Shown: positions 8,436 to 17,345 of the stretch, piece by piece
Layout of the letters: the number at the start of each line of letters is the position of its first letter
Position numbering within the stretch: position 1 is the stretch's first letter
Assembly: GCA_947565915.1 (NCBI GenBank)
Contig: CANOHY010000019.1
Location: 1 to 40,719 of the forward strand
Length of the DNA: 40,719 bases
Direction of reading: 5' to 3'
DNA from: an uncultured Eggerthellaceae bacterium
GTDB lineage: Bacteria > Actinomycetota > Coriobacteriia > Coriobacteriales > Eggerthellaceae
Made by a program: the position numbers and the translations under genes
Notes under the pieces: generated by a model
What the model was told of the DNA's origin: nothing
The model's input: the letters and a program-made list of their open reading frames with translations, nothing else
Database searches by the model: none

Positions 8436-9332
8436 TCACTCGTCAAGGGACAGATCCAACGTCTTGCTGGAGATCACGCCACTAGGCGATATGATGATGG
8501 TCTCAACTTGGCCAACATACGGCACGTCGACGCAAAAGCTGTTTCCGTTGTAACGACCCACTTCGTAACCATCGTCGTGCACGGTGGAAACCACTATGTC
8601 AACGTCACTGAAGAAGGATTCTTGGGCTGTGGGGTCGTTGGTCACCAGCACATTGAAGTCCGACCCACGTCTCTGCAGCAACTTGGCCTGCGTGCGCACT
8701 GCTGCTGGCCGCGCAGGATAATCCACTTCGAACACGCTTACATCCAGCGAGCCGATGCGCATCGTGCGCGGCAGCTCATAGGCATCGTTCAGCCAATCGC
8801 GCACGATTACCACTTCTGCGCCCTTTTCCCGGTAGTTGGCAACGAGCTTGCTCAGGGCCGCCTCGAAGTCCTCGGGAGAGCTCTTTGCCATTGTCTCATC
8901 GACCAGAGAAGATTCGTCTTGCCCATTCGACGTCTCAGCCGACCTGGCCGCATCAGGGTCCTGAAGCTGCGCTTCGCTCGAAGGCGCTCCGCTAGCTGAT
9001 TGCGATTCAGCCTCCACCAAGGCTCCGTCGGCACTTTGCGCTCCATCGGCTCCGTCAGGTGCCCCCTGCCCTTCAGCTGCTGCATGGGGCTGCGCACCTT
9101 GGTCGCTCGAGGCTTCCGTCGCAGCATCTGCGCTTGCGCGCTCGAGAGGACGCGTGCCCTGAACCAAGAACACGGTATAGCCGTCCATCTGGCCAAGCGA
9201 GTCATCGATGTTGGAGGCAGCCACGTTCCAATTATGCCCCACCAGGATGTACCACCCCATGCCAAGCGCAACGCCAATGCCCAGAACGACCAAGAGCACC
9301 AATGCGATTATTTCTCGAGTGCGTTTCTGCAT
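8436..9332 (-). CDS. Membrane-anchored protein of unknown function between uvrA and uvrC
   Basis: The 298-residue product begins with a single membrane helix (about residues 7-30, REIIALVLLVVLGIG), and most of the chain is predicted outside. Residues 60-140 are a low-complexity Ala/Ser/Gln/Asp/Glu linker. The C-terminal 150 residues look folded, with alternating hydrophobic strands (AEVVIVRDW, FNVLVTNDP, VDIVVSTVHDDGYEVG, VETIIISPSG). The last part resembles the end of a metallophosphoesterase domain, where a GHTH-type motif would follow the VDIVV strand; here the metal-binding histidines are not kept. I infer a degenerate phosphoesterase fold with modest confidence. No clear ribosome site precedes the ATG. 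The gene is probably co-expressed with uvrC, but nothing ties it to repair. Confidence 0.75.
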   Translation of the reverse strand: MQKRTREIIALVLLVVLGIGVALGMGWYILVGHNWNVAASNIDDSLGQMDGYTVFLVQGTRPLERASADAATEASSDQGAQPHAAAEGQGAPDGADGAQSADGALVEAESQSASGAPSSEAQLQDPDAARSAETSNGQDESSLVDETMAKSSPEDFEAALSKLVANYREKGAEVVIVRDWLNDAYELPRTMRIGSLDVSVFEVDYPARPAAVRTQAKLLQRRGSDFNVLVTNDPTAQESFFSDVDIVVSTVHDDGYEVGRYNGNSFCVDVPYVGQVETIIISPSGVISSKTLDLSLDE

Positions 9333-9368
9333 AGGCCTATGGTAACGCTCTGGCGTGTGGAAGCTGTG

Positions 9369-12257
9369 CTAAACCCGTGGCAGGATCTTCGCGAGGAATT
9401 GCCCGGTGTAGCTTTCGGGAACCTGCGCCACTTGCTCGGGAGTGCCCGTAGCCACGACGGTGCCGCCATTCTCGCCGCCTTCGGGACCGAGGTCGATGAT
9501 GCGGTCGGCCGACTTGATGACGTCGAGGTTATGCTCGATCACCAGCACCGTATTGCCAGCATCCACCAAGCGCTGCAGAACATCCAGAAGCTGACGCACG
9601 TCTTCGAAGTGAAGGCCCGTGGTCGGTTCGTCCAGGATGTAGAACGTGCGCCCGGTTTGCTTCTTCTGCAACTCGCTCGAAAGCTTCACGCGCTGTGCCT
9701 CACCGCCTGAAAGCGTAGTTGCTGGTTGGCCCAGCTTGATGTATCCCAAGCCCACATCGTGGAGCGTCTCGAGCTTCCTTTTGATGCCGGGGATGTTCTT
9801 GAAGAACTCCAGCGCTTCGTCCACCGTCATGTCGAGCAGCTCGGCAATGTTCTTCCCACGATAAGTCACTTGCAGCGTCTCGCGGTTGTACCGTTGGCCG
9901 TTGCACACCTCGCAAGGCACGTATATGTCGGGCAAGAAGTGCATCTCTATCTTTATCTGACCATCGCCTTTGCATGCTTCGCAGCGACCACCCTTCACGT
10001 TGAACGAGAAGCGTCCGGGAGAATAGCCACGTGCCTTCGATTCTTGCGTCGAGGCATACAGCGCACGGATGTCGTCCCAAAGCCCGATATAGGTGGCAGG
10101 GTTCGAACGCGGGGTTCGACCGATGGGACTCTGATCGATGTTGATGGTCTTGTCTATCTTGTCGGTGCCAGCGATCTTCTTGAACGAGCCCACGCGCCTG
10201 CGCGCACCGTTCACGCGATTCGCGAGCAGCGGTGCCAGGGTGTCGGTGACGAGCGACGACTTGCCCGAGCCAGAAACGCCCGTTACCACCGTCAGCGTGC
10301 CAAGTTCGACCTCCACATCAACGTCTTTGAGATTGTTCTCAGCAGCACCGGTAAGCTTGATGCTGCCCCGTTTCGGGTTACGGCGCGTCTTCGGCACCTC
10401 GATTGCCATGGTGCCCTTCAAATACTTGCCAGTAATGGAATCCTTGCAGGCTGCAATCTGCTTGGGCGTACCGGCAGCCACCACTTCTCCGCCTGCTTCT
10501 CCAGCACCAGGACCCATGTCGACCACGTAGTCGGCAGCGCGGATGGTATCCTCGTCATGCTCTACCACGATTACCGTGTTGCCGAGGTCGCGCAAATGGC
10601 GCAGCGTTTCTATCAAGCGCTCGTTGTCGCGCTGATGCAATCCGATGGAAGGCTCGTCCAGGATATAGAGCACACCCATCAGCCCCGCGCCAATCTGAGT
10701 GGCCAGGCGAATGCGCTGAGCTTCTCCACCCGAGAGCGTGGCGGTGGCGCGTTCGAGCGTGAGGTAATCCAAACCCACGTTCACCAGGAATTCGAGACGA
10801 GCAATGATCTCCTTCACGATGGGCGCCGCGATTTGCTGGTCGGCCCCAGAGAACTGCAGGCTTTTGAAGAACTCCAAGGATTGCTTGGCACTTGCAGCAG
10901 TAACGTCATAGATCGATTGACCCTCGATGGTCACCGCGAGCATCTCGTCCTTCAGGCGCTTGCCGCCGCAGGTCTTGCAGGGAGTGGTGGAGAAGAAGGC
11001 CTCGTAGCGCTCGCGCTGCTTATCGCTTCCCGCTTCGCGCAGCTTCTCCTCAACCGCATCGATTACGCCATTCCATTCGATATACCAATAGGTGCTGCGC
11101 CCATCAACGGTTACGTAATCCACCCGGACGCGATCTTTGACGCCATTCAAGATGGCGTTCTTCGCCTTCTTGGGCAGCTTCTCCCAGGGGGTGTCGGGCG
11201 ACTCTCCCACATGCTTCAGCACCGCGCGAAGTACCTGAGGATAGTAGTTGCCCGATTTGAAGGGCGCTATCGCCCCTTCATCGAGCGAAAGCGAGGCATC
11301 GGGAATGATGAGGTTCACATCAACTTCGCTGCGCGTGCCAATGCCCAAGCAGTCGGGGCAGGCGCCGTAGGGAGCATTGAATGAGAAATCGCGTGGTTGC
11401 AGCTCGTCCATGGAATGGCCGTGCTCAGGGCACGCAAGGGCAAGCGAGTAGACGTACTCGCCTTCTCTCGATGCGCCGGTTGCACCCGAGGATACTGCCT
11501 GATTGCCGCCAACTGGCCGCCCCTTCGCGTCTACGAGCTGCACCAGCACGCGGCCATCGGCCAACGTGGTTGCAGTCTCCACAGCTTGGGCTATGCGTGC
11601 CGTAGCCTCCGGCTTCAAGGATACACGGTCGATGACCACATCGATGAAGTGCTTGATCTTCTTGTTGAGGGTTATCTCCTCGCCCGTCAGCCGAACCACT
11701 TCCCCATCGATGCGAACGCGCGAGAAGCCATCGCGAGCAAGGTCGGCGAAGAGCTTGGTGAACTCGCCCTTCCTGCCCTCCACCACCGGCGCCATGATGA
11801 TTGCGCGCTGGTCTTCCTCTAATGCGAGCTTTAGTATCTCGTCGGTCACTTGGTCGGTCGTCTGGCGCTGAATCTCGCGTCCGCATTCTGGGCAATGGGG
11901 AATGCCAACGCGCGCGAACAGCAAGCGCAGGTAATCGTATATCTCGGTAGTGGTGCCAACCGTCGAACGCGGATTCTTCGAGGTGGTCTTCTGGTCGATG
12001 GACACGGCAGGCGAAAGCCCATCGATGCTGTCGACTTCGGGCTTGCTCATCTGCCCCAAGAACATGCGCGCATAGCTCGAGAGGCTCTCGACATAGCGCC
12101 GCTGCCCTTCCGCATAGATGGTGTCGAACGCCAGGCTCGATTTCCCCGAACCAGAAAGCCCGGTGATCACCACGAGCTCATCGCGGGGGATGGTAAGGTC
12201 GACGTCCTTCAGGTTGTGCTGCTTGGCACCCCTGATGACGATGGAATCTTGTCCCAT
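9369..12257 (-). CDS. uvrA: UvrA, excinuclease ABC subunit A
   Basis: DNA damage-sensing ABC-type ATPase of nucleotide excision repair. The 962-residue protein has two ATPase modules. The first has Walker A GLSGSGKSSLAFD near residue 30, a zinc motif CPECG and the signature LSGGEAQRIRLA around residue 480. The second has GVSGSGKSSL near residue 640, the CEAC..CEVC zinc finger near residue 740 and LSGGEAQRVKLSSEL near residue 830. I chose ATG at 12255-12257 with AAGAGAA just upstream, rather than the in-frame GTG at 12278. A candidate SOS box and promoter lie upstream. The TAG stop is 36 bp before the unknown gene. Confidence 0.97.
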   Translation of the reverse strand: MGQDSIVIRGAKQHNLKDVDLTIPRDELVVITGLSGSGKSSLAFDTIYAEGQRRYVESLSSYARMFLGQMSKPEVDSIDGLSPAVSIDQKTTSKNPRSTVGTTTEIYDYLRLLFARVGIPHCPECGREIQRQTTDQVTDEILKLALEEDQRAIIMAPVVEGRKGEFTKLFADLARDGFSRVRIDGEVVRLTGEEITLNKKIKHFIDVVIDRVSLKPEATARIAQAVETATTLADGRVLVQLVDAKGRPVGGNQAVSSGATGASREGEYVYSLALACPEHGHSMDELQPRDFSFNAPYGACPDCLGIGTRSEVDVNLIIPDASLSLDEGAIAPFKSGNYYPQVLRAVLKHVGESPDTPWEKLPKKAKNAILNGVKDRVRVDYVTVDGRSTYWYIEWNGVIDAVEEKLREAGSDKQRERYEAFFSTTPCKTCGGKRLKDEMLAVTIEGQSIYDVTAASAKQSLEFFKSLQFSGADQQIAAPIVKEIIARLEFLVNVGLDYLTLERATATLSGGEAQRIRLATQIGAGLMGVLYILDEPSIGLHQRDNERLIETLRHLRDLGNTVIVVEHDEDTIRAADYVVDMGPGAGEAGGEVVAAGTPKQIAACKDSITGKYLKGTMAIEVPKTRRNPKRGSIKLTGAAENNLKDVDVEVELGTLTVVTGVSGSGKSSLVTDTLAPLLANRVNGARRRVGSFKKIAGTDKIDKTINIDQSPIGRTPRSNPATYIGLWDDIRALYASTQESKARGYSPGRFSFNVKGGRCEACKGDGQIKIEMHFLPDIYVPCEVCNGQRYNRETLQVTYRGKNIAELLDMTVDEALEFFKNIPGIKRKLETLHDVGLGYIKLGQPATTLSGGEAQRVKLSSELQKKQTGRTFYILDEPTTGLHFEDVRQLLDVLQRLVDAGNTVLVIEHNLDVIKSADRIIDLGPEGGENGGTVVATGTPEQVAQVPESYTGQFLAKILPRV

Positions 12258-12295
12258 GAATTCTCTTTCATTCAGCACTGTCTCTACTCAAGACC

Positions 12296-12324
12296 ATTCT
12301 AGAGGAATCAGGCGTTCGCATGAA
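12296..12324 (-). promoter_or_regulatory. Possible uvrA promoter
   Basis: On the minus strand TTCATG, 17 bp, TAGAAT, with the predicted start about 32 bp before the uvrA ATG. The -35 box is weak. A candidate LexA site lies directly upstream, which makes a regulated promoter here plausible. Confidence 0.4.
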
Positions 12325-12330
12325 GATATA

Positions 12331-12344
12331 GAAACATTTGTTCG
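12331..12344 (-). promoter_or_regulatory. Candidate SOS (LexA) box upstream of uvrA
   Basis: Minus-strand CGAACAAATGTTTC matches the Gram-positive LexA operator CGAACRNRYGTTCG at all positions except the last two. It lies about 75 bp upstream of the uvrA start and 7 bp upstream of the proposed -35 box. uvrA is an SOS-regulated gene in many bacteria, which supports the reading; binding is not shown. Confidence 0.5.
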
Positions 12345-12379
12345 CTATCATTCCATATTTCCGTCACGGTGCAGTTAGA

Positions 12380-13432
12380 TTAGGCACGTGGATGCGATTT
12401 GAGATGCGCTTCGCGCAACCGCGCAGGCGAAAGGTGGGTGTAGATCTGCGTGGTGGAGAGACTTGCGTGCCCGAGCATCTCCTGGACGCTGCGCAGGTCT
12501 GCTCCTCCGTCAAGCAGGTCGGTTGCGAAGCTGTGGCGCATGTCGTGAGGACTCGTATCAACGTCGAGGCCCGCCATGCGCACTGCTTCCTTGAACATGA
12601 TGCGCATGCTATCGGCGCTCATGGGCTTACCCGTATTCGATATGAAGAAAGCTTGCGAAGCTCCACCCTTCAGAAGATTCGGGCGAGCATTGGTCAAGTA
12701 GTCCTGAAGAGCTTCGATGCAAAGCCCATGAAGCGGCACGATGCGCTCCTTTCTGCCCTTGCCGAACAACCTGACTTGGCACTCGCGGAAATCAACGCTT
12801 TGCAAGGTGAGGTTCGCTGCTTCGGAAATGCGCGCTCCGCACGCATAGAGGAATTCGAGGATTGCCTGGTCACGTACGTCTTGCACGCTTTGCTCGCGTT
12901 CGTTTCCGAACTTGTCGCGCTTTCCATGCACAGCCATCAGCGCACGCATCTCGTCGCGCTTGATCACATGAGGAAGATGCCGATTGAGCTTTGGCCCCGA
13001 AAGCGCATCGGATGGGTCGCTTGCAATATGCCCTTCGAGCGCAGCCCATCGATAGAAGCCATGCAGAGCCGAAAGGCGCCTGCTCACAGTGGAGCGTTCG
13101 TAGCGTGCGCGATCGAGGTCGGCAAGATAACCGCGTAGTTGCTTATGGCTCGCCTGCAAGGGATCGATTCCCTTTCGCTCGCACCAGCGCATAAAGCCCT
13201 CAAGATCGCAGCTATAAGCCCGCAAAGTATGCTCGGAGGCCACTTGCTCTATTCGGAGATGCTCCAAGAACTCGTCGAGCAGCGCCTGGTTGCGTGCTTG
13301 AACCACGCTTGCGCTGCCTGTCGCAGTTTCTTCCGGCCCATTAGTCGGATGCAAGTTCGCTTCCTTGGCAAGCGATTGGCCCTCTTCGATCTCCATGCGC
13401 TTCGAAGCGCGCGTTTTAGATTGCCTGCTCAT
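12380..13432 (-). CDS. xerC: XerC-type tyrosine recombinase
   Basis: Tyrosine recombinase of the Xer type, which with a partner resolves chromosome dimers at dif. The 350-residue protein has about 35 extra polar residues before the N-terminal SAM-like core-binding domain (LLDEFLEHLRIEQ..SEHTLRAYSCDL). The catalytic set is complete: Arg in CGARISEAANL, Lys in FGKGRKERIVPL, His and Arg in HDMRHSFATDLL, His in LGHASLSTTQ and the nucleophile in IYTHL. Start ATG overlaps the trmFO stop (ATGA). Its place after dprA and trmFO matches xerC/codV in Mycobacterium and Bacillus, so I prefer XerC over XerD or an integrase; sequence alone does not settle this. Confidence 0.85.
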   Translation of the reverse strand: MSRQSKTRASKRMEIEEGQSLAKEANLHPTNGPEETATGSASVVQARNQALLDEFLEHLRIEQVASEHTLRAYSCDLEGFMRWCERKGIDPLQASHKQLRGYLADLDRARYERSTVSRRLSALHGFYRWAALEGHIASDPSDALSGPKLNRHLPHVIKRDEMRALMAVHGKRDKFGNEREQSVQDVRDQAILEFLYACGARISEAANLTLQSVDFRECQVRLFGKGRKERIVPLHGLCIEALQDYLTNARPNLLKGGASQAFFISNTGKPMSADSMRIMFKEAVRMAGLDVDTSPHDMRHSFATDLLDGGADLRSVQEMLGHASLSTTQIYTHLSPARLREAHLKSHPRA

Positions 13433-14814
13433 GAGGATGCAACCTCGATCAAGCCACATTGTCGAAGATCGCGCATATAGATGCCAAGCGCTTCTTTGCC
13501 GCGTTCGGCATAGGCAGCATAGCGCTGCGCCTTGCTTCGTGGGCTGTTCTCCAACGGCTTCATGATGCCAAAGTTCACATGCATGGGCTGATAGTCAACC
13601 GTTTGCGGGTCGGTTGCATAGGCAAGAAGCGAGCCGAATGCGCACTCGCTCGGCAATGCAGGCGCTTCGATTCCCCTCAAACAAGCAGTTGCCTCCAAGG
13701 CTGCATGCAATCCCGAGCGTATCGCCTCGCTGTAGCCTTCCGTCCCCGCAAGCTGACCAGCAGCGAAAACAGGTATGCCAAGCCGCTCGAAGGCAGCGCC
13801 CTTGAATCGCAAATGCGCATCGAGCACGCGTGGTGCATCGACGAAGGTGTTGCGATGCATCACGCCAAAGCGAGCGAACTCGGCTTGCTCCAACCCAGGA
13901 ATCATCCTAAAAACGCGCTGCTGCTCGGCAAAGGTGAGGTTCGTCTGAAATCCTACGAGGTTATATGCGCTCCCCTCGCGGTTCTCCGCCCGCAGCTGCA
14001 CAACGGCCCAAGGGCGCTTTCCCGTGCGCGGGTCGGTAAGCCCAACAGGCTTAAGCGGGCCAAAGCGCGGCGCATCAGCGCCCTTGCGTGCGATTTCCTC
14101 GATAGGCTGGCACGCTTGGAAAAGCTCATGCGATTCGAATTCGTGGGCCACATGCCGCTTGGCATTCACGAGCGCATCGATGAATCGCCCGTATCCTTCC
14201 TTGTCAAAGGGTGCATTCAGGTAATCGCCACCCAACTGCGACCCATTGTCTTTGTCATAGCGGCTTTGCCGGAACACCACATCCAGGTTCAAGGAATCAG
14301 CCATCACTATGGGTGCTGCCGCATCGTAGAAAGAAAGCTGCTCGCAACCAAGGTGCTCTTGCAGTGAATCCGAAAGCGCATCAGAGGTCAAAGGGCCGGT
14401 TGCAAGCACCACTGCAGCAGCGCCGCACGCAGCCTCATCCAAGCTTTGCACTTCGCTGCGCACGAGTTCGATGAGCGGGCTCTCCTCGATGCGCGCAGTC
14501 ACGGTTCTGGCAAAGCCGTCGCGGTCGACCGCCAGTGCGCCGCCCGCCGGCACAGAGCACTCCAGTGCTATTTCATAAAGGTGCGATCCCAGCGCAGCCA
14601 GCTCCTCTTTCAGCATGCCAGCAGCGCTTTCCATCTTAGTGGACTTAAGCGAATTGGAGCATACGAGCTCTCCGCAAAGCGAGGTTTTGTGCACAGGCGT
14701 TTCCCGAATAGGGCGCATCTCGAAAAGACGCACATGAAAGCCGCGGTCAGCGAGCTGCAATGCCGCTTCGCTGCCTGCCAAGCCAGCCCCTACTATGGCA
14801 ACGGTTTTATCCAT
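13429..14814 (-). CDS. trmFO: TrmFO, folate/FAD-dependent tRNA U54 methyltransferase
   Basis: Flavoprotein that makes ribothymidine at position 54 of tRNA using methylenetetrahydrofolate. The 461-residue protein opens with the FAD-binding GAGLAGSEAA, followed by TSLCGELVCSNSLKS, which holds the conserved active-site cysteine near residue 52, and ends in a GidA-like region (FAAGQLAGTEGYSEA). It lies 128 bp downstream of dprA and overlaps the recombinase gene by 4 bp. In Bacillus the neighbours are dprA-topA-trmFO-codV; topA is absent here. No strong ribosome site is seen before its ATG. Confidence 0.94.
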   Translation of the reverse strand: MDKTVAIVGAGLAGSEAALQLADRGFHVRLFEMRPIRETPVHKTSLCGELVCSNSLKSTKMESAAGMLKEELAALGSHLYEIALECSVPAGGALAVDRDGFARTVTARIEESPLIELVRSEVQSLDEAACGAAAVVLATGPLTSDALSDSLQEHLGCEQLSFYDAAAPIVMADSLNLDVVFRQSRYDKDNGSQLGGDYLNAPFDKEGYGRFIDALVNAKRHVAHEFESHELFQACQPIEEIARKGADAPRFGPLKPVGLTDPRTGKRPWAVVQLRAENREGSAYNLVGFQTNLTFAEQQRVFRMIPGLEQAEFARFGVMHRNTFVDAPRVLDAHLRFKGAAFERLGIPVFAAGQLAGTEGYSEAIRSGLHAALEATACLRGIEAPALPSECAFGSLLAYATDPQTVDYQPMHVNFGIMKPLENSPRSKAQRYAAYAERGKEALGIYMRDLRQCGLIEVASS

Positions 14815-14942
14815 GCACCCAGTTTAGCAAGAGTCGAAAGGTTGATGAGGGAGAGAGATCTTAGACAGGGGGCCAGGGCAAACTGCCCCAAGAGCCAGAA
14901 GAGGTCGGGGCAGAGAGGCAAAGGGAGGGTCAGGGCGTATTG

Positions 14943-15857
14943 TCATGTGAAGTCATCGCGAACGACTGGGCCCCAGCAGCCGTCGGGCTGGCGCGCTATC
15001 AGGTGCCTGCTCTCGCCTTCCGCTATGACTTCTGCCAGTTGTGCTCGTGCATCCTTTTCGCCATAGTGTTTCACTGACATCTCATAGAGCTCTTCCATGG
15101 AAAGTGGCGCCGCAAGCACAGCTTGGAGCAATGCGTCTCCATCGTAGCTCGCAATCAGAGAATCGCTCTCCTGCCTGAGCGCGCCAAACGTATCGAACAG
15201 CACTGCCTCGAACGTCTCGTCATCGACGACGGGCGTAGCACCTTGGTACAGAAGCTGATTCGAGCCACGTGAAAGCGGCGAGGCAATCGAGCCCGGCACC
15301 GCGAGCACCTCGCGCCCCATGCCCAATGCCTCGTCGGCTGTGGTGAAGGTTCCTGATGGGAGTCCCGCTTCCACGATGAGCACAGCGCGCGCAAGGGCCG
15401 CTATCAAGCGATTCCTCGCCCTGAACATGTACGGCAAAGGCGGCTCGTCCCAAGGGTATTCGCTCACCAGAGCCCCACCGTTGTCGATTATCTCCTGAAA
15501 GAGCCTTCCATGGGCTGCAGGATAATAGTTGTCGATCCCGCCACCGACGAATACCACCGTGCACGACTTCGCGCCCAATGCCGCCCGATGCGCTTCGCTA
15601 TCGCAGCCACGTGCCCCGCCCGATATTATGTTCACGCCCTTGCTTGCCGCAATGCCTGCGAATCTCCGCGCACAGCTCTTCCCGTAAGGCGTGGCATTGC
15701 GCGCTCCAACCACAGCGAGGCCAGGCTTCAGCGCATCTGCCGAACCCATAACGTAGAGGCGCTCGGGTGCTTCGCGCGCATCGAGGAGCGAAGATGGGTA
15801 GAGCGCATCTGCCCTGGCAATCTCGAAGCGCGGTCCTTTCAGCTCAAGCCTTCTCAT
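14943..15857 (-). CDS. dprA: DprA/Smf DNA-processing protein
   Basis: DprA loads RecA onto incoming single-stranded DNA during natural transformation. The 304-residue protein consists of the Rossmann-like DprA core: VVGARNATPYGK near residue 50, SGGARGCDSEAHRAAL, GIDNYYPAAHGRLF, FRARNRLIAAL, SGTFTTADEAL and AVPGS..SPLSRGSNQLL. It lacks the long N-terminal SAM domain of some members. The C-terminal 70 residues look like the short winged-helix-like tail. The start overlaps the comM stop (ATGA). Presence beside comM hints at a DNA-uptake or recombination function, but no uptake machinery is in this window. Confidence 0.93.
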   Translation of the reverse strand: MRRLELKGPRFEIARADALYPSSLLDAREAPERLYVMGSADALKPGLAVVGARNATPYGKSCARRFAGIAASKGVNIISGGARGCDSEAHRAALGAKSCTVVFVGGGIDNYYPAAHGRLFQEIIDNGGALVSEYPWDEPPLPYMFRARNRLIAALARAVLIVEAGLPSGTFTTADEALGMGREVLAVPGSIASPLSRGSNQLLYQGATPVVDDETFEAVLFDTFGALRQESDSLIASYDGDALLQAVLAAPLSMEELYEMSVKHYGEKDARAQLAEVIAEGESRHLIARQPDGCWGPVVRDDFT

Positions 15858-17344
15858 GACACACCGAACCCGCTTCTGGGCCTAAAGCCCAACGCTTCGC
15901 ATAAGTGCCCTCTGCTCACTTGCCCCTCCTCCTCCATATCGGCAATGGTTCGCGCTACCGATAGCGTGCGCACGATGGCACGCCCGCTCATATCGTTTTG
16001 CTTGGCAGCAGTCTTGAAGAAGTCCTCATCTGCAGCCGATAGCGCACAGCTTCTGATCAGCTCGTTGGAGCTTTCGCCCACATGCTCGCGGGCGCGCCTC
16101 CACGATGCGAACTCGCGAGCCCGCAAAACCCCTTCGAGCAACTGGGCAGAAGACGTTCCGCCCTGTGCCTCGATTACCGTGTTCGGGTCCACGCGCCGGA
16201 TATCTATATGCATATCTATCCTATCCATGAGCGGGCCTCCTATTCTCGCTTGATAAGCCTGTACCTTCATGGGCGGGCAGGTGCATTCGTGCACGGGATC
16301 GCCGAAGTATCCGCAAGGGCATGGATTGGTAGCTGCCACCAACATGAAGCGAGCCGGAAACGAAACCAGGCCCTCCGCGCGCGCAATGCGCACCACGCCT
16401 TCCTCGTAAGGCTGCCTGATCTGCTGCAGCACTGAAGGCTTGAACTCAGCAAGCTCGTCGAGGAATAGCACCCCTTCATGGGCAAGCGAAATCTCGCCAG
16501 GGCGAATGGGGCTTCCTCCTCCCATCAGGCTTGGTGGAGTCGCTGAATGATGCGGTGCTCGAAACGGCCTGTTGCCCTTCAAGAGAGAAGACGCGTCGAG
16601 ACCAGCCACGGAATGGATGAGCGTGCACTGCAGCATCTCGTCTTCTTCGAGCGGAGGCATGATGGTGGGTATGCGCGAAGCAAGCATGGTCTTGCCCGAA
16701 CCAGGAGGGCCCATCATCAAAAGCCCGTGGCGACCAGCAACAGCTATCTGCAATGCGCGCTTTGCCACCTCGTTGCCCGATACATCGGCATAGTCGAACT
16801 CGCAAGGTTCCTGCATACGCGTTTCCAAGCAAACCGCCTCGAAGCCCGATGTCCGCAGCTTTTCAAGGCGACTCAAACCTTGCATGTTCAAGCCATCGAT
16901 GCTCATCAATCCTGAAGGCTCATCGGTGCATACGAGGTCAAGCCCGTGGCTGCGCGCGCAAAGCGCATAGGCCAAAAGCCCTGCCACGCTGCGTACGCGC
17001 CCAGCAAGGGAGAGCTCGCCTACGAACATCCGCCCCTCCACCAGCGATGGATCTATCTGGCGAGTTGCCGCGAGGATTCCAAGGGCAATGGGCAAGTCGA
17101 ATCCCGAACCGCTCTTCCTCAGCGAACTGGGAGCCAAGTTCACCACGATGCGCCCATCGGGCATGCTGAAGCCGGATTGCTTGAGCGCGGCTCTCACGCG
17201 CTCGCGCGATTCCTGCACGGCTGCATCTACCATGCCCACGATGCTGAATGCCGTGAGGCCCGTTGATATCACGACCTCGACTTCAACGCGAATCGCCTCC
17301 ACGCCCACAAGCGCAGCGCTCGCCACAGTGCATCGTCCCTGCAT
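15854..17344 (-). CDS. comM: ComM/YifB family Mg-chelatase-like AAA+ ATPase
   Basis: ComM is a hexameric helicase that promotes branch migration during natural transformation in Gram-negative species and is widespread elsewhere. The 496-residue protein has the N-terminal Lon-protease-like domain (VEVVISTGLTAFSIVGM, NLAPSSLRKSGSGFDLPIALG), the ATPase core with Walker A GPPGSGKTML, Walker B-like EGVLFLDELAEF, a zinc-type CPCGYFGDPVHECTC loop, and the C-terminal LSVARTIADM region. The start at 17342-17344 lies one base after the yraN stop with GGGAG upstream; the upstream frame adds 16 doubtful residues. It forms the tight yraN-comM-dprA run typical of actinobacteria. Confidence 0.94.
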   Translation of the reverse strand: MQGRCTVASAALVGVEAIRVEVEVVISTGLTAFSIVGMVDAAVQESRERVRAALKQSGFSMPDGRIVVNLAPSSLRKSGSGFDLPIALGILAATRQIDPSLVEGRMFVGELSLAGRVRSVAGLLAYALCARSHGLDLVCTDEPSGLMSIDGLNMQGLSRLEKLRTSGFEAVCLETRMQEPCEFDYADVSGNEVAKRALQIAVAGRHGLLMMGPPGSGKTMLASRIPTIMPPLEEDEMLQCTLIHSVAGLDASSLLKGNRPFRAPHHSATPPSLMGGGSPIRPGEISLAHEGVLFLDELAEFKPSVLQQIRQPYEEGVVRIARAEGLVSFPARFMLVAATNPCPCGYFGDPVHECTCPPMKVQAYQARIGGPLMDRIDMHIDIRRVDPNTVIEAQGGTSSAQLLEGVLRAREFASWRRAREHVGESSNELIRSCALSAADEDFFKTAAKQNDMSGRAIVRTLSVARTIADMEEEGQVSRGHLCEALGFRPRSGFGVS

Positions 17345-17345
17345 G

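Noticed and set aside
9726..11384. 552-codon plus-strand open frame opposite uvrA
   Set aside because: Antisense shadow; the minus strand has every UvrA motif in frame.
14883..14913. CTGCCCC/GGGGCAG hairpin between dprA and trmFO
   Set aside because: 17-base loop and no T-run; the surrounding minus strand is C/T-rich and chance pairing is likely.
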